Shown: positions 18,121 to 27,081, counted from the first letter of the stretch. The stretch is DNA of 64,000 nt from Nakamurella flavida (GCF_030811475.1 NZ_JAUSQV010000001.1:2131501-2195500), one strand, 5' to 3'. Notes: generated by a model not told the origin, from the sequence alone. Program-made: numbers and translations.

Positions 18121-18135
18121 TGCAACTGATTCTCA
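18121..18135. promoter_or_regulatory. Zur-like operator 3 (upstream of CobW-like gene)
   Basis: TGCAACTGATTCTCA on the plus strand matches 12 of 15 positions of the actinobacterial Zur consensus. It is 18 bp upstream of the CobW-like start codon. On the minus strand its first 11 bases, TGAGAATCAGT, are identical to the site upstream of znuA (28076), strong evidence that one repressor binds both. Confidence 0.65.
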
Positions 18136-18153
18136 TTACTGTGCGGAGAGACC

Positions 18154-19209
18154 ATGACCGTTCCGGTGACCATGCTGTCGTCGATCGACACCGTGCTGCG
18201 GGACACCGCGGTGTTCTCGGTGCTGACCGATCTGCCCGGGACGGGGGTGCTCCGGCAGGATCTCGACCCCGCCGCCGGCACCCTGCGCCGGGTGATCAGC
18301 GATGTCACCGGCATCGCCCAGGACGAGACGATCCTCCTGGAACACACCTGCCTGGGCTGCGCCGTCCGTGCCGACCTACTGCCCGCCCTGCGGGACATGG
18401 CCGCGTCCGGCCGGTGGGAGCGCATCGTGGTGGCCCTGCCCGTGTCCGCGGAATCGGCCGCCGCCAGTCACGCCCTGTGCGATCCGCGGGACGCCGCCGA
18501 ACTGGGCGTGGCCCTGGCCAGCGTGGTCACCGTGCTGGACACCGACACCGCGGCCCACGACGTGATGGGCGAGGACCTGCTCGCCGACCGCGCCCTGGCC
18601 CTGTCCGTGGACGATCGGAGGTCGGTCGGCGAGGCGCTGGCCGCCCAGATCTCCCACACCGACCTGGTGCTCACCGTCGGCGCCGACGAGGTCGGCACCA
18701 CCCTGGCCGACCACCTGCGCGGCGTCCGCTCGCACCGGTTCCCGCTGTTCGGGCTCGACCCGGCGGAATGGTTCACCCCCCGGCACGTGGCCGCCCACGC
18801 CCGGGCCCGGCTCGACCCCCGCACCGTCGCCCCACCCGCCGCGGCGAACGCGCACGGCGTGTGGAGCCTGGACCTGTCCAGCCGCCGCCCCCTGCATCCG
18901 GAACGGTTCGTCGCACGTCTCGGCGCCCTGTCCGGCGGCCGGGTGCGTTCCCGGGGCCGGTTCCGGCTCGCCACCCGACCCGACACCGTCGGCGTCTGGA
19001 ACGGCGCCGGCGGACAGCTGTCCATCGGCGATGCCGGCGGATGGCAGGGCTTCACCCCGTCCACCCGCCTGGTCTTCACCGGCCTGGACGAGCACCGCGC
19101 CCGGATCACCCGCGCCTTCGCCGAGTCACTGCTCACCGATGCCGAGCTCGCCTCGGCCGACTGGCCCGGCCGGGCCGACGGCCTGGACGACTGGCTCGGC
19201 GCCCGCTGA
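18154..19209 (+). CDS. CobW-like protein with degenerate P-loop (Mrf/Rv0106-type)
   Basis: A 351-residue COG0523-related protein. The metal-binding loop HTCLGCAVRADLLPAL (about 67-82) corresponds to the CxCC region of CobW metallochaperones, and a CobW_C-like domain (~245-340, RRPLHPERFVARL, SRGRFRLATRP) closes the protein. The expected Walker A is absent: at that place the sequence is VTMLSSIDTVLRDT, so GTP binding as in normal CobW is unlikely. Mycobacterial Rv0106/Mrf proteins are similarly degenerate and act in zinc-starvation ribosome hibernation. The Zur-like operator upstream fits that role, but no alternative ribosomal protein genes are adjacent. Confidence 0.78.
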   Translation: MTVPVTMLSSIDTVLRDTAVFSVLTDLPGTGVLRQDLDPAAGTLRRVISDVTGIAQDETILLEHTCLGCAVRADLLPALRDMAASGRWERIVVALPVSAESAAASHALCDPRDAAELGVALASVVTVLDTDTAAHDVMGEDLLADRALALSVDDRRSVGEALAAQISHTDLVLTVGADEVGTTLADHLRGVRSHRFPLFGLDPAEWFTPRHVAAHARARLDPRTVAPPAAANAHGVWSLDLSSRRPLHPERFVARLGALSGGRVRSRGRFRLATRPDTVGVWNGAGGQLSIGDAGGWQGFTPSTRLVFTGLDEHRARITRAFAESLLTDAELASADWPGRADGLDDWLGAR

Positions 19210-19238
19210 GCCGCCCGGCTCCCGGGCGGAAGCCGGGA

Positions 19239-20261
19239 TCACCGGCAACCGCAGGAATCACGTCGTCGGAGCTCCGTGGTGAATCGCACCGTCTCCGCGG
19301 GCCGGTCGGGTTCGGCGATGCGCCGCAGGAGCAGGGCGACGCTGGCCGCGCCGATCCGATCGGTCTGCTGGGCCACGCACGTCAACCGGGGGGAGAACAG
19401 GTCGGCCCACGGAAAGTCGTCGAACACGCCCAGGGCGATGCCCTCCGGCGGGACGATCCCGCGGGCCCGGAGCGCCTGCATGATGCCGATCGTCATGCGG
19501 TTGTTGCCGGAGAACAGCGCGGTGGGGGGATCCGGATGGTTCAGCAGTGCGTGAGTGGCCTGCTCGGCCCGCGTCTCGTCGGAGTGCCCGGGTTCGATCA
19601 GGGTCGGATCGAGCGGGAGTCCGGCGGAGTCCAGCGCCGCCCGGTAGCCGGCAAGTCGCTCCTCGGTGGTGGAGCTCCCGGCCTGCCCGCAGACCATCCC
19701 GATCCGTCGGTGGCCGTGGTCGATCAGGTGGCGGACGACCGCGATCGTCGCGTCGTAGTTCTCGGTCCCCGAGAAATCGTGGCCGCCCACCCCGTGACCC
19801 AGGTCGAACCGGTCGACGAACACCGTGGGCACCCGCTGGTCACGCACGACCTGCAGGGCCCGACTGGGATCCCCCGACGGCTGCATGAGCAGACCGTCGA
19901 CCTTGCGGGTGCACAGGTTGAGCACCGAGCGGTACTCGAGCTCCGACTCGTCGCGGTGATCGGCGAGCAGGAGGCTGTACCCGTTGGCGACCGTGGCGTC
20001 CTCGATCGAGGTGACCACGTCGTTGAAGTAGGGATTCATCACCGCCGACATGATCAGTCCGAAGGTCTGGGTACGACCGGTCCGCAGCGACGCCGCCGCC
20101 CGGTTGCTGACGTAGTCCAGCGAGGCGATCGCGCTCTCCACCCGCTCACGGGTCTCCTCCCGGACGAAGCGGGTGCCGTTCAACACGTGCGACACGGTGG
20201 CCACCGATACCCCGGCCTGCCGTGCGACGTCCTTGATGGTGGACAGGCGTATCTCTCCCAT
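19239..20261 (-). CDS. LacI-family regulator of the adjacent sugar importer
   Basis: A 340-residue LacI regulator: helix-turn-helix IKDVARQAGVSVATVSHVLNGT (about residues 8-30), hinge and a sugar-sensing domain with typical strands (TFGLIMSAVMNPYF, GLLMQP, RIGMVCG). It is downstream of, and in the same direction as, the rhamnose/AI-2-type transporter genes, separated from them by a strong terminator. It probably binds the 22-bp palindrome at 25129-25150. The C-terminus ends CGCR. Confidence 0.9.
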   Translation of the reverse strand: MGEIRLSTIKDVARQAGVSVATVSHVLNGTRFVREETRERVESAIASLDYVSNRAAASLRTGRTQTFGLIMSAVMNPYFNDVVTSIEDATVANGYSLLLADHRDESELEYRSVLNLCTRKVDGLLMQPSGDPSRALQVVRDQRVPTVFVDRFDLGHGVGGHDFSGTENYDATIAVVRHLIDHGHRRIGMVCGQAGSSTTEERLAGYRAALDSAGLPLDPTLIEPGHSDETRAEQATHALLNHPDPPTALFSGNNRMTIGIMQALRARGIVPPEGIALGVFDDFPWADLFSPRLTCVAQQTDRIGAASVALLLRRIAEPDRPAETVRFTTELRRRDSCGCR

Positions 20262-20269
20262 CGACCCGG

Positions 20270-20303
20270 GGTCGGGGGGGCGGCTCCCACCGCCCCCCCG
20301 ACC
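20270..20303 (-). terminator. Very stable hairpin between the binding-protein gene and lacI
   Basis: A perfect 14-bp stem, GGTCGGGGGGGCGG (20270-20283) with its complement at 20290-20303, and a 6-nt loop. It sits 9 bp past the stop of the leftward substrate-binding protein gene and just before the lacI start, so it should end or reduce transcription from the transporter operon into lacI. Confidence 0.75.
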
Positions 20304-20311
20304 TCGACCTG

Positions 20312-21358
20312 TCAGAAAGAGAAATCTTTCATGTTCTCCGGCGTCACGATGGTGGGCTCGCCCAGCAGGACCGTGCCGTTGTCGCCGACGGTGAACTCAC
20401 CCAGGCCGTCGACGCTGTACTTCGTCCCCGCCTTGGGTTCGATCTTGCACTGGGCGTACTGCTGGGCGGTGGCGAAGGTCAGCGTGCCGAGGTTGGTCAC
20501 GTTCCACCACACGTCCTGGACGTTGCCGGTCTCGATGTACTGGCTGACCAGGGACACCGGGCCGAGACCGGAGATCTTCACCCGGCCGAGGTCACCGCTC
20601 TGCGACAGCGCCTCCGACGCGGCCGGCAGCCCGATACCGGCGGGGACGATGATGCCCTTGAGGTCGGGATAGGCCTGCACGAGTTCCTTGGCCTTCTGGG
20701 CGTTGACGTCGGCCTTCTCCTCGCCGTACGCCACCGTGACGAGCTTCATCTTCGAGTACTTGCTGTCGTTGGCCAGCTTGTCCTTGATGCTCTCGATCCA
20801 CGCGTTCTGGTTGACGGCGGTCTGGGTCGAGGACAGGATCGCGAAATCCCCCTCACTGCCGATCATGTCGGCCAGCGACGCCAGCATCTGATCACCGATC
20901 TTGCTGGTGTCGGCCTGGTTCAGGAAGAAGGCACGCGAGTCGGTCGCGACATCGGAGTCCCAGGCGATGACCTTGATGCCGGCTTCCTTGGCCTTGGCCA
21001 GCGCGGCCGAGGCACTGTTCAGGTCGCTGCCCGAGATCGCGATGACGTCGACGTCCTGGGAGATCAGCTGGTTCACGAACGGGATCTGGGCGGCGCCCGT
21101 CGCGTCGCTGGGCGAGGTGTAGATGACCGTGGACCCGTCCTTGGCCGCGGCCGCCTCGACGGCCTTCTGCACCGTCACCATGTACGGGTCCGTCCCCAGC
21201 TTGGGGATCAGACCGATCTTGATCGGGCCGTCGGTGCAGTCCGCGGAGGCGCTCCCGGCGGCCTCGGAGGTCGTGCTCCCGGCATCCGCGGCGCAGCCGG
21301 CCAGCGAGAACGTCAGCAGAGCCGCAGCTCCCAGTGCCAGGGGGATGGATCGCTTCAT
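20312..21358 (-). CDS. Rhamnose/AI-2-type sugar ABC binding lipoprotein
   Basis: A 348-residue lipoprotein (signal ending LTFSLAGCAAD, Cys about 22) with a periplasmic-binding-protein type I sugar-binding fold (IGLIPKLGTDPYMVTVQKAVEAAA...). The overall pattern, including the C-terminal VTPENMKDF, resembles RhaS/LsrB-type binding proteins, so L-rhamnose is the favoured ligand; autoinducer-2 or another sugar is possible. The ATG at 21358 has a good AAGGG site and starts the signal peptide. It follows the permease gene in the same operon after a 94-bp gap. Confidence 0.85.
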   Translation of the reverse strand: MKRSIPLALGAAALLTFSLAGCAADAGSTTSEAAGSASADCTDGPIKIGLIPKLGTDPYMVTVQKAVEAAAAKDGSTVIYTSPSDATGAAQIPFVNQLISQDVDVIAISGSDLNSASAALAKAKEAGIKVIAWDSDVATDSRAFFLNQADTSKIGDQMLASLADMIGSEGDFAILSSTQTAVNQNAWIESIKDKLANDSKYSKMKLVTVAYGEEKADVNAQKAKELVQAYPDLKGIIVPAGIGLPAASEALSQSGDLGRVKISGLGPVSLVSQYIETGNVQDVWWNVTNLGTLTFATAQQYAQCKIEPKAGTKYSVDGLGEFTVGDNGTVLLGEPTIVTPENMKDFSF

Positions 21359-21452
21359 GGTGGGCCCTTCGTGGGTGGACATGGCGACCGCCGTGGGTGG
21401 CGACCGCCCAGGGGGGGTGGGGCGAGGAGACCGACGCGCGTGCTGCGTCCGG

Positions 21453-22457
21453 TCAGCCGGCTTCGACGCCCAGCGTCGGTACGGGGCGGCGGCGTTCGCG
21501 GACGGAACCGAGTAGGCGCTGGGAGAGGTTTGTGACCAGGAGGGACGCGATCAGGACTCCGCCCACGGCGATGCCCTGGGTGTAGCCGCTGACGTTCATC
21601 AGCTGCAGTGACTTGCGCAGCGAGAGGATGAGGATGCTGGCCAGGACGACACCGGTGATCCGGCCCTTGCCGCCCAGCACGCTGACCCCGGCCAGGAACA
21701 CGACCGTGATGACGTCGAGTTCCAAACCCTGCGCGCCGTCGGGCGCGACCTGGCTGGTGATACCCATGTTGATCATGCCGGCCAGGCCGGCCATGACGCC
21801 GGAGACGAGGAACAGGACGAAGCGGATCCGGGCGACCCGAACCCCGCTGTACCGGGCGGTCTCCGGATTGCCGCCGATGGCGTAGATGCGCCGACCGACC
21901 TTGCCGCGGTGCAGCACGATCCCGAAGACCACCGCGAGCACGACGAAGGGCACGATCGCCCAGGGGATCGACAGCCCGGGGATGTTGTCGTTGCCGAGCA
22001 CGGTGAAGAAGTCGGGCAGCGGCGAGATCGGGGTCCCCCCGAGGAGGACGTAGCACAGCCCCCGGAACAGGGCCAGGGTCCCGAGGGTGACCAGCAGGGC
22101 GGGCAGCCCGAGCACGGCGACGAAGAAGCCGTTGATCGCGCCGCACAGCAGACCGGTGACCAGCGCGGCCACCACGACCATCGGGACGGACAGTTCGGCC
22201 CGGATGGCCAGACCCGCGGCGACCGAGGAGAGCCCGGCGATGCTGGCCACCGAGATGTCGATGTCACGGACGATGACGAGCAGGGCCAGCGGCAGGGCCA
22301 TCAACGCCGCGGGGGCGAACGTGGCCAGGCCGGTGGAGATGCTGAAGGGGCGGGTGAAGCCCGGCACCAGTGCCGCTGCCACCAGGAGCATCACCACCAC
22401 CAGGACGAACAGGATGAACTCCCAGGAACGGAGCTTGGTCTTGACCGTGGTCAGCAT
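21453..22457 (-). CDS. Sugar ABC permease (RbsC/RhaQ type)
   Basis: A 334-residue membrane protein of the BPD_transp_2 family with about eight to ten helices. Family stretches include LVIVRDIDISVASIAGLSSV, LGLPALLVTLGTLALFRGL and GVSVLGGKGRITGV. It shares one base with the stop codon of the upstream fused gene (TGATG), so the two are translationally coupled. With the permease half of that protein it should form the heterodimeric channel of the importer. Confidence 0.9.
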   Translation of the reverse strand: MLTTVKTKLRSWEFILFVLVVVMLLVAAALVPGFTRPFSISTGLATFAPAALMALPLALLVIVRDIDISVASIAGLSSVAAGLAIRAELSVPMVVVAALVTGLLCGAINGFFVAVLGLPALLVTLGTLALFRGLCYVLLGGTPISPLPDFFTVLGNDNIPGLSIPWAIVPFVVLAVVFGIVLHRGKVGRRIYAIGGNPETARYSGVRVARIRFVLFLVSGVMAGLAGMINMGITSQVAPDGAQGLELDVITVVFLAGVSVLGGKGRITGVVLASILILSLRKSLQLMNVSGYTQGIAVGGVLIASLLVTNLSQRLLGSVRERRRPVPTLGVEAG

Positions 22458-25069
22458 CAGCGCACTCCCCGGGTGCTGCGGCGGGACAGCAGCGTGTCGA
22501 CGAGAACGGTGAGCAGGATGGCTCCACCGAAGAAGGCCTGCAGGTAGGACGGATTGATCCTGGCCACGGTGATGGCGTTCTGGATGATGATCAGGGTGAT
22601 GGTGCCCAGCAGGACGCCGAGGACGGAGCCCGTGCCACCGCGCAGGGACACCCCGCCGACGACGACCGAGGCCACCAGGGTGAGTTCAAGCCCGTACGCG
22701 AGCTGGCCGTCGACGGTCGCGAAGTGGGAGGCCCACATCGCGCCCGCGAAGCCGGCAAGCGTGCCGGAGATGACAAAGGCGGTGAAGGTACGGGCCTTGG
22801 TCCTGATGCCGATGAGGTCGGCCCCGGCGGGGTTGGACCCGGTGGCGTAGACGTCGCGGCCGACCCTTGTGGTCCGCAGGAAGACCGCGAACACGATGAA
22901 CAGCAGCAGGCCGATGTAGACCAGCAGGGAGACCCCGAGGAACCGGCCGGCCGTCCAGGCCAACCATCCGGGCGGCACCATGCTCGAGGAGATCTGGCGA
23001 CCGCTGGACAGGATGGCGTCGATCCCCCGGAAGATGGCCAGCGTCCCCAGCGTGACCACGATCGACGGCACCCGGCCGTAGGCGATGATCACGCCGTTCA
23101 CCGCACCGCAGACCAGACCCACCGCGATGGCGACCGCGATGCCCAGGACGGCGGGTGCGTCGGGCAGTGAGCTCATCGTCCAGGCCGAGACGTACGCCGA
23201 CAGCCCGATGACGGACCCCTGGGAGAGGTCGATGTTCCGGGTCAGCATCACCGTCATCTGACCCAGGCACGCCACCCCGTACAGCGCCGTGGTCACCCCG
23301 AGATCGCCGATGTTCGACGCGCTCACCAGGTTGGGGTTGATCAGTCCCAGCGGTACCAGGATGGCGGCGACGGCGATCAGCAGCCCGAACTCGCGCCGGG
23401 CGAGGGCCTTGCGCCACCACTGCCGCCGACCCGGGCTCTCCCCCACGCTGACCAGCTCGGACTCCTGCCGGGCCTCGAGGGCCCGCACATCGGCGGTGGT
23501 GGTGGTGCCGGGCTCACGACCCGCGACGAGCAGGCCGGTGGCGGCCAGTCCGATGTCGATCTGGTTGGCGTGCTCGGCGTCGAACTCCGCGGTGATCCGG
23601 CCCTGGTGCATGACGTAGATCCGGTCGCAGGTCCCGAGGAGCTCGGGCATGTCCGAGGAGATCATCAGGATCGCCAGGCCCTGCTCGGCCAGCTCGGCAA
23701 TGATGTGGTGGACCTCGGCCTTGGCCTGGATGTCCACCCCCTGGGTGGGTTCGTCCAGGATCAGCAACCGTGGCCGGGTGGCCAGCCACTTGGCCAGCAC
23801 CACCTTCTGCTGGTTGCCGCCCGAGAGGTTGCCGATCGGCTGGGCGTAGCCGGCGAACTTGAGCCGCATCCGCTGCAGCGGCCCGTCGACCAGGGCGAAC
23901 TCGGCGCGCCGCCGGATCAGACCGGCGCGGGACGCCTGGTCCAGGACGGGCAGGGTCGCGTTGTCCAGGATGGAGAAGTCCTCGATGATGCTCTGGCCAC
24001 GGCGGTCCTCGGACACGTAGGCGATGCCGTGCGCCAGAGCGGCCGCGGGCGAGGCGATCCGCACCGGCTTGCCGTCCAGCTCGACCGTTCCGGTGGCGAC
24101 CTTGTCGATGCCGAAGACGGCCCGCGCCACCTCCGTCCGTCCGGCACCGACGAGGCCGGCCAGGCCGACGATCTCACCGGCACGGACATCGAGGTCGATG
24201 CCCGAGAAACGACCGGTGACGCCGAGATCACGCAGGCGCAGCACGATGTCGCCGATCGTGGCGACCTTCGGGGGGTAGATGTCGGTCAGCTCCCGGCCGA
24301 CCATCAGTTCGACGATGCGGTGCTCGTCGGTGTCGGCGGTCACGAGGTCGGCGACCCGACGACCGTCACGCATCACGGTGACCCGGTCGGAGACGGCCAT
24401 GATCTCCTCCAGGCGGTGGCCGACGAAGAGCATGGCGACCCCGCGAACCTTCAAATCCTGGATCACCGTGAACAGCCGCTGGGTCTCCCCCATGGTCAGC
24501 GAGGCGGTGGGTTCGTCCAGGATCAGGATCCGGGCATCGAAGGCCAGCGCCTTGGCGATCTCCACCAGTTGCTGCTCGGAGGTGCTGAGCTGGCCGGTGG
24601 TCATCACCGGGTCGACCTGCAGGCCCAGGATCTCCAACCAGCGGCGCGATTCCCGGCTCATCCGGGCGTGGTCCAGCAGACCGAACCGGGTGGTCAGAGG
24701 TCTTCCGGCGTAGACGTTCTCGTAGATCGGCAGATCGGGGAACAGGCCGGGGTGCTGGTGGACCACGGCGATACCGAGATGCTGGGCGTCCAACGGCGTG
24801 CGGAGCGCCACATCCTCACCGTTGACCCGGATCTGACCCTCGCTGGGTTGGTAGACGCCGCCGAGCATCTTGACGCAGGTGCTCTTGCCCGCACCGTTCT
24901 CACCGACCAGGGCGAGCACCTCCCCGGCCCGGAGTTCCAGGGACACGTCCCGGACGGCGTAGACGGTGTCGAAGCGCTTGGATACGCCGACGAGTTCGGC
25001 CGTCGCGCGGTCGCCCTCACCCAGAGCGACGGCGCCGCCCTCGTCCGGGTGTCGAGTGGTGCTGGTCAA
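22457..25069 (-). CDS. Fused double ABC ATPase plus permease of a sugar importer
   Basis: An 870-residue protein joining two functions normally on separate genes. Residues ~25-510 are a tandem sugar ATPase: the first domain has a canonical Walker A (VGENGAGKST), the second the usual degenerate one (GLVGAGRTE) but a full LSGGNQQKV signature. Residues ~545-870 are a BPD_transp_2 permease (LTRNIDLSQGSVIGLSAY, VVVGGVSLRGGTGSV). Fusions of this kind are known for rhamnose-type importers. No ATG fits; the start is taken as TTG at 25069 with GAGGA five bases upstream. It is first in the operon, 60 bp downstream of a LacI-type palindrome. Confidence 0.9.
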   Translation of the reverse strand: MTSTTRHPDEGGAVALGEGDRATAELVGVSKRFDTVYAVRDVSLELRAGEVLALVGENGAGKSTCVKMLGGVYQPSEGQIRVNGEDVALRTPLDAQHLGIAVVHQHPGLFPDLPIYENVYAGRPLTTRFGLLDHARMSRESRRWLEILGLQVDPVMTTGQLSTSEQQLVEIAKALAFDARILILDEPTASLTMGETQRLFTVIQDLKVRGVAMLFVGHRLEEIMAVSDRVTVMRDGRRVADLVTADTDEHRIVELMVGRELTDIYPPKVATIGDIVLRLRDLGVTGRFSGIDLDVRAGEIVGLAGLVGAGRTEVARAVFGIDKVATGTVELDGKPVRIASPAAALAHGIAYVSEDRRGQSIIEDFSILDNATLPVLDQASRAGLIRRRAEFALVDGPLQRMRLKFAGYAQPIGNLSGGNQQKVVLAKWLATRPRLLILDEPTQGVDIQAKAEVHHIIAELAEQGLAILMISSDMPELLGTCDRIYVMHQGRITAEFDAEHANQIDIGLAATGLLVAGREPGTTTTADVRALEARQESELVSVGESPGRRQWWRKALARREFGLLIAVAAILVPLGLINPNLVSASNIGDLGVTTALYGVACLGQMTVMLTRNIDLSQGSVIGLSAYVSAWTMSSLPDAPAVLGIAVAIAVGLVCGAVNGVIIAYGRVPSIVVTLGTLAIFRGIDAILSSGRQISSSMVPPGWLAWTAGRFLGVSLLVYIGLLLFIVFAVFLRTTRVGRDVYATGSNPAGADLIGIRTKARTFTAFVISGTLAGFAGAMWASHFATVDGQLAYGLELTLVASVVVGGVSLRGGTGSVLGVLLGTITLIIIQNAITVARINPSYLQAFFGGAILLTVLVDTLLSRRSTRGVR

Positions 25070-25128
25070 TGGTCATCCTCACCGTCGAGTGACACTCCGT
25101 GCTCTGCCGGACGCGACGCTAGACCATC

Positions 25129-25150
25129 AAATCGTTTACGTAAACGATTT
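25129..25150. promoter_or_regulatory. 22-bp perfect palindromic operator of the sugar importer
   Basis: AAATCGTTTAC (25129-25139) followed directly by its exact reverse complement. The central GTTTACGTAAAC with a TpACGTpA core is typical of LacI-family operators. It lies 60 bp upstream of the fused ATPase-permease gene and is almost certainly the operator for the LacI regulator encoded at 19239-20261. Confidence 0.85.
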
Positions 25151-25262
25151 TCTTACGACGTCAGCACCGACCGCGGCGCAAACCCTCGGTTCGGCCGGCA
25201 CGACGCGGGGTCCGTGACGTCCGCCCGCGGGGAGCTGCATGGCGGCCGCCGCATGACGACGA

Positions 25263-25287
25263 AGCCCCCCACCACCGGTGGGGGGCT
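25263..25287 (-). terminator. Hairpin terminator after znuB
   Basis: AGCCCCCCACC (25263-25273) pairs perfectly with GGTGGGGGGCT (25277-25287) around a 3-nt loop. It sits 13 bp past the stop codon of znuB, at the end of the leftward zinc importer operon. Confidence 0.75.
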
Positions 25288-25300
25288 CTGTGCTGACCGC

Positions 25301-26194
25301 TCAGACCGGCTCGGGCGCCGGATCGAACCGGTCGGCCTCCCGGCGACTCCACCCGCGCCGCGCGCGTTGCGCGCCGACGAACCGGCAGATCAGCCAGATG
25401 GTGAACGAGATGGTGGTGATGTACGGGCTGATGGGCAGGCTCCCGCCCAGCGCGAGCAGGATCCCGCCGACCACCGAGATCAGCGCGAACACGGTGGAGA
25501 GCACCGGCACCCAGAGCGCGGACGCGGTCACCCGCATGGCGGCGGCGGCCGGGGTGACCAGCAGGGAGAGCACCAGCAGTGCCCCGACGATCTGCACGGA
25601 CATGGCCACCGTCAGGCCCAGCACGATCATGAACACCGGCGACAGGGCGCGGACCGGGACGCCGCGGGCCGCAGCGATCTCCGGGTCGACCGAGGCGAAC
25701 ATCAGCGGGCGCCACATGATGGCGAGAGCACCGAGGACGACGACGGCGACCCCGCCCAGCCAGAACAGCTGGGGGTCGTCGACCGCGACGATCTGACCGA
25801 GGAGCAGGCCGAACTTGTTGGCCGAGCGGCCCGGGTACAGGGCCAGGAACAGCACCCCGAGCCCGAGCCCGAAGGGCATGAGCACGCCGATCACCGACGA
25901 CCGGTCCCGGGCGCGGACCCCGAGCACGCCGATGATGAGCGCCGCGGCCAGCGAGCCGACCACCGAGCCGACGACAACGTTCAAGCCCAGCAGCAGGAAC
26001 AGCGCCGCCCCGGCGAAGGACAGCTCGCTGATGCCGTGCACGGCGAACGGCAGGTCGCGCATCATCACGAAGACGCCGATCAAGCCACCCATGATGCCGA
26101 GCAGCGCGCCGGCGATGATCGAGTTGTGCAGCAGCGCGAGCAACTCGCCGTAGTTGTCGAAGTTGAACATCTTGTCCCAGATGCTCGGGGTCAC
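25301..26194 (-). CDS. znuB: Zinc/manganese-type ABC importer permease ZnuB
   Basis: A 297-residue membrane protein of the ABC-3 metal permease family with about eight helices. Family segments include GGLIGVFVMMRDLPFAVHGISELSFAGAA and QIVGALLVLSLLVTPAAAA. It moves the metal across the membrane with ZnuC as motor. It starts at a GTG that overlaps the znuC stop (GTGA), so it is coupled to znuC. Zinc is inferred from the Zur-like site upstream of the operon; the family also includes manganese importers. Confidence 0.9.
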   Translation of the reverse strand: MTPSIWDKMFNFDNYGELLALLHNSIIAGALLGIMGGLIGVFVMMRDLPFAVHGISELSFAGAALFLLLGLNVVVGSVVGSLAAALIIGVLGVRARDRSSVIGVLMPFGLGLGVLFLALYPGRSANKFGLLLGQIVAVDDPQLFWLGGVAVVVLGALAIMWRPLMFASVDPEIAAARGVPVRALSPVFMIVLGLTVAMSVQIVGALLVLSLLVTPAAAAMRVTASALWVPVLSTVFALISVVGGILLALGGSLPISPYITTISFTIWLICRFVGAQRARRGWSRREADRFDPAPEPV

Positions 26195-27081
26195 GTCCGC
26201 CTCCTGCGCCCGCCCGCGACGACCCGCTGATCCACCTCGGTGGCGGCGTGGTCGTCGTGCGACTGGTGGTGCACCGCGTGCAGTTCGGTGGAGGGCACGA
26301 CGATGACCCGGCCCTGCGTCCGGAAGACCTCGACCGGGGCCTGGTACAGCTCGGTCAGGGCCTCACTGGTCAGCACCTCGTCCGGCGGCCCGGCCCGGAA
26401 CCGCCCACCGGCCAGGTAGAGCACCTGGTCGACGTAGGGCAGGACGGCGTTGACGTCGTGGGTCACGAAGAGCACCGCGGTGTTGGTGCGGCGGCGCTGC
26501 TCGTCGATGAGGGCGGCGACCTCGCGCTGATGGCGCATGTCCAGGGCGGCCAGCGGTTCGTCGCACAGCAGCAGGGCGGGATCGGAGGCCAGCGCCTCGG
26601 CCACCCGGACCCGTTGCAGCTCCCCGCCCGACAGCATCGACACCGGGGCCTGGGCGAATGCGGACGCCCCGACCGACGCCATCAGCGCGTCGATCCGGGC
26701 GGCGTCGGCGCGGCGGCGGGCGCCGAACGCGACCGGCATCCCCCACCGGTGCCCGTCCAGGCCCATCCGGACGACATCCCGGGCCTTGACCATGGTCGCG
26801 GAGTCGATGGCCACCCGCTGCGGCACGTACCCGACGCGGGTGTCACCGCGGCTCACCGGGCGGCCCATCACCCACGCCCGGCCGGCGGTCAGCGGCTGGG
26901 TGCCGAGCAGCACGCGCAGCAGGCTGGTCTTGCCGGAGCCGTTGGACCCCAGGACGGCGACGAACTGACCCTGCGGGACGTCCAGGTCGAGGTCGTGCCA
27001 GAGCGCGTGCGAACCGTAGGACAGGCAGGCGCCCCGGAGTCGGAGCGCCTGCCTGTCCTCGGGAGCCTGCGGATCAGCCAC
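26191..27081 (-). CDS. znuC: Zinc-type ABC importer ATPase ZnuC
   Basis: A 296-residue ATPase: Walker A LGSNGSGKTS (~45-54), signature LSGGELQRVRVAEAL, Walker B LLLCDEP, switch His in FVTHDVNAV. The C-terminus is longer than usual and ends in a His/Asp-rich tail (HAVHHQSHDDHAATEVDQ), which could bind metal. It starts at a GTG and overlaps znuA by 8 bp. The first ~60 bp of the gene hold a perfect 15-bp inverted repeat (27018-27059), which is unusual inside a coding region. Confidence 0.9.
   Translation of the reverse strand: MADPQAPEDRQALRLRGACLSYGSHALWHDLDLDVPQGQFVAVLGSNGSGKTSLLRVLLGTQPLTAGRAWVMGRPVSRGDTRVGYVPQRVAIDSATMVKARDVVRMGLDGHRWGMPVAFGARRRADAARIDALMASVGASAFAQAPVSMLSGGELQRVRVAEALASDPALLLCDEPLAALDMRHQREVAALIDEQRRRTNTAVLFVTHDVNAVLPYVDQVLYLAGGRFRAGPPDEVLTSEALTELYQAPVEVFRTQGRVIVVPSTELHAVHHQSHDDHAATEVDQRVVAGGRRRRT
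27018..27059 (-). promoter_or_regulatory. 15-bp perfect inverted repeat inside the znuC 5' end
   Basis: AGGACAGGCAGGCGC (27018-27032) and its exact reverse complement (27045-27059) flank a 12-nt loop, within codons ~8-22 of znuC. In RNA this would be a very stable hairpin just after the znuC start and after the znuA stop. It could lower znuC translation or cause partial termination, letting znuA, the binding protein, be made in excess. The function is inferred. Confidence 0.6.
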
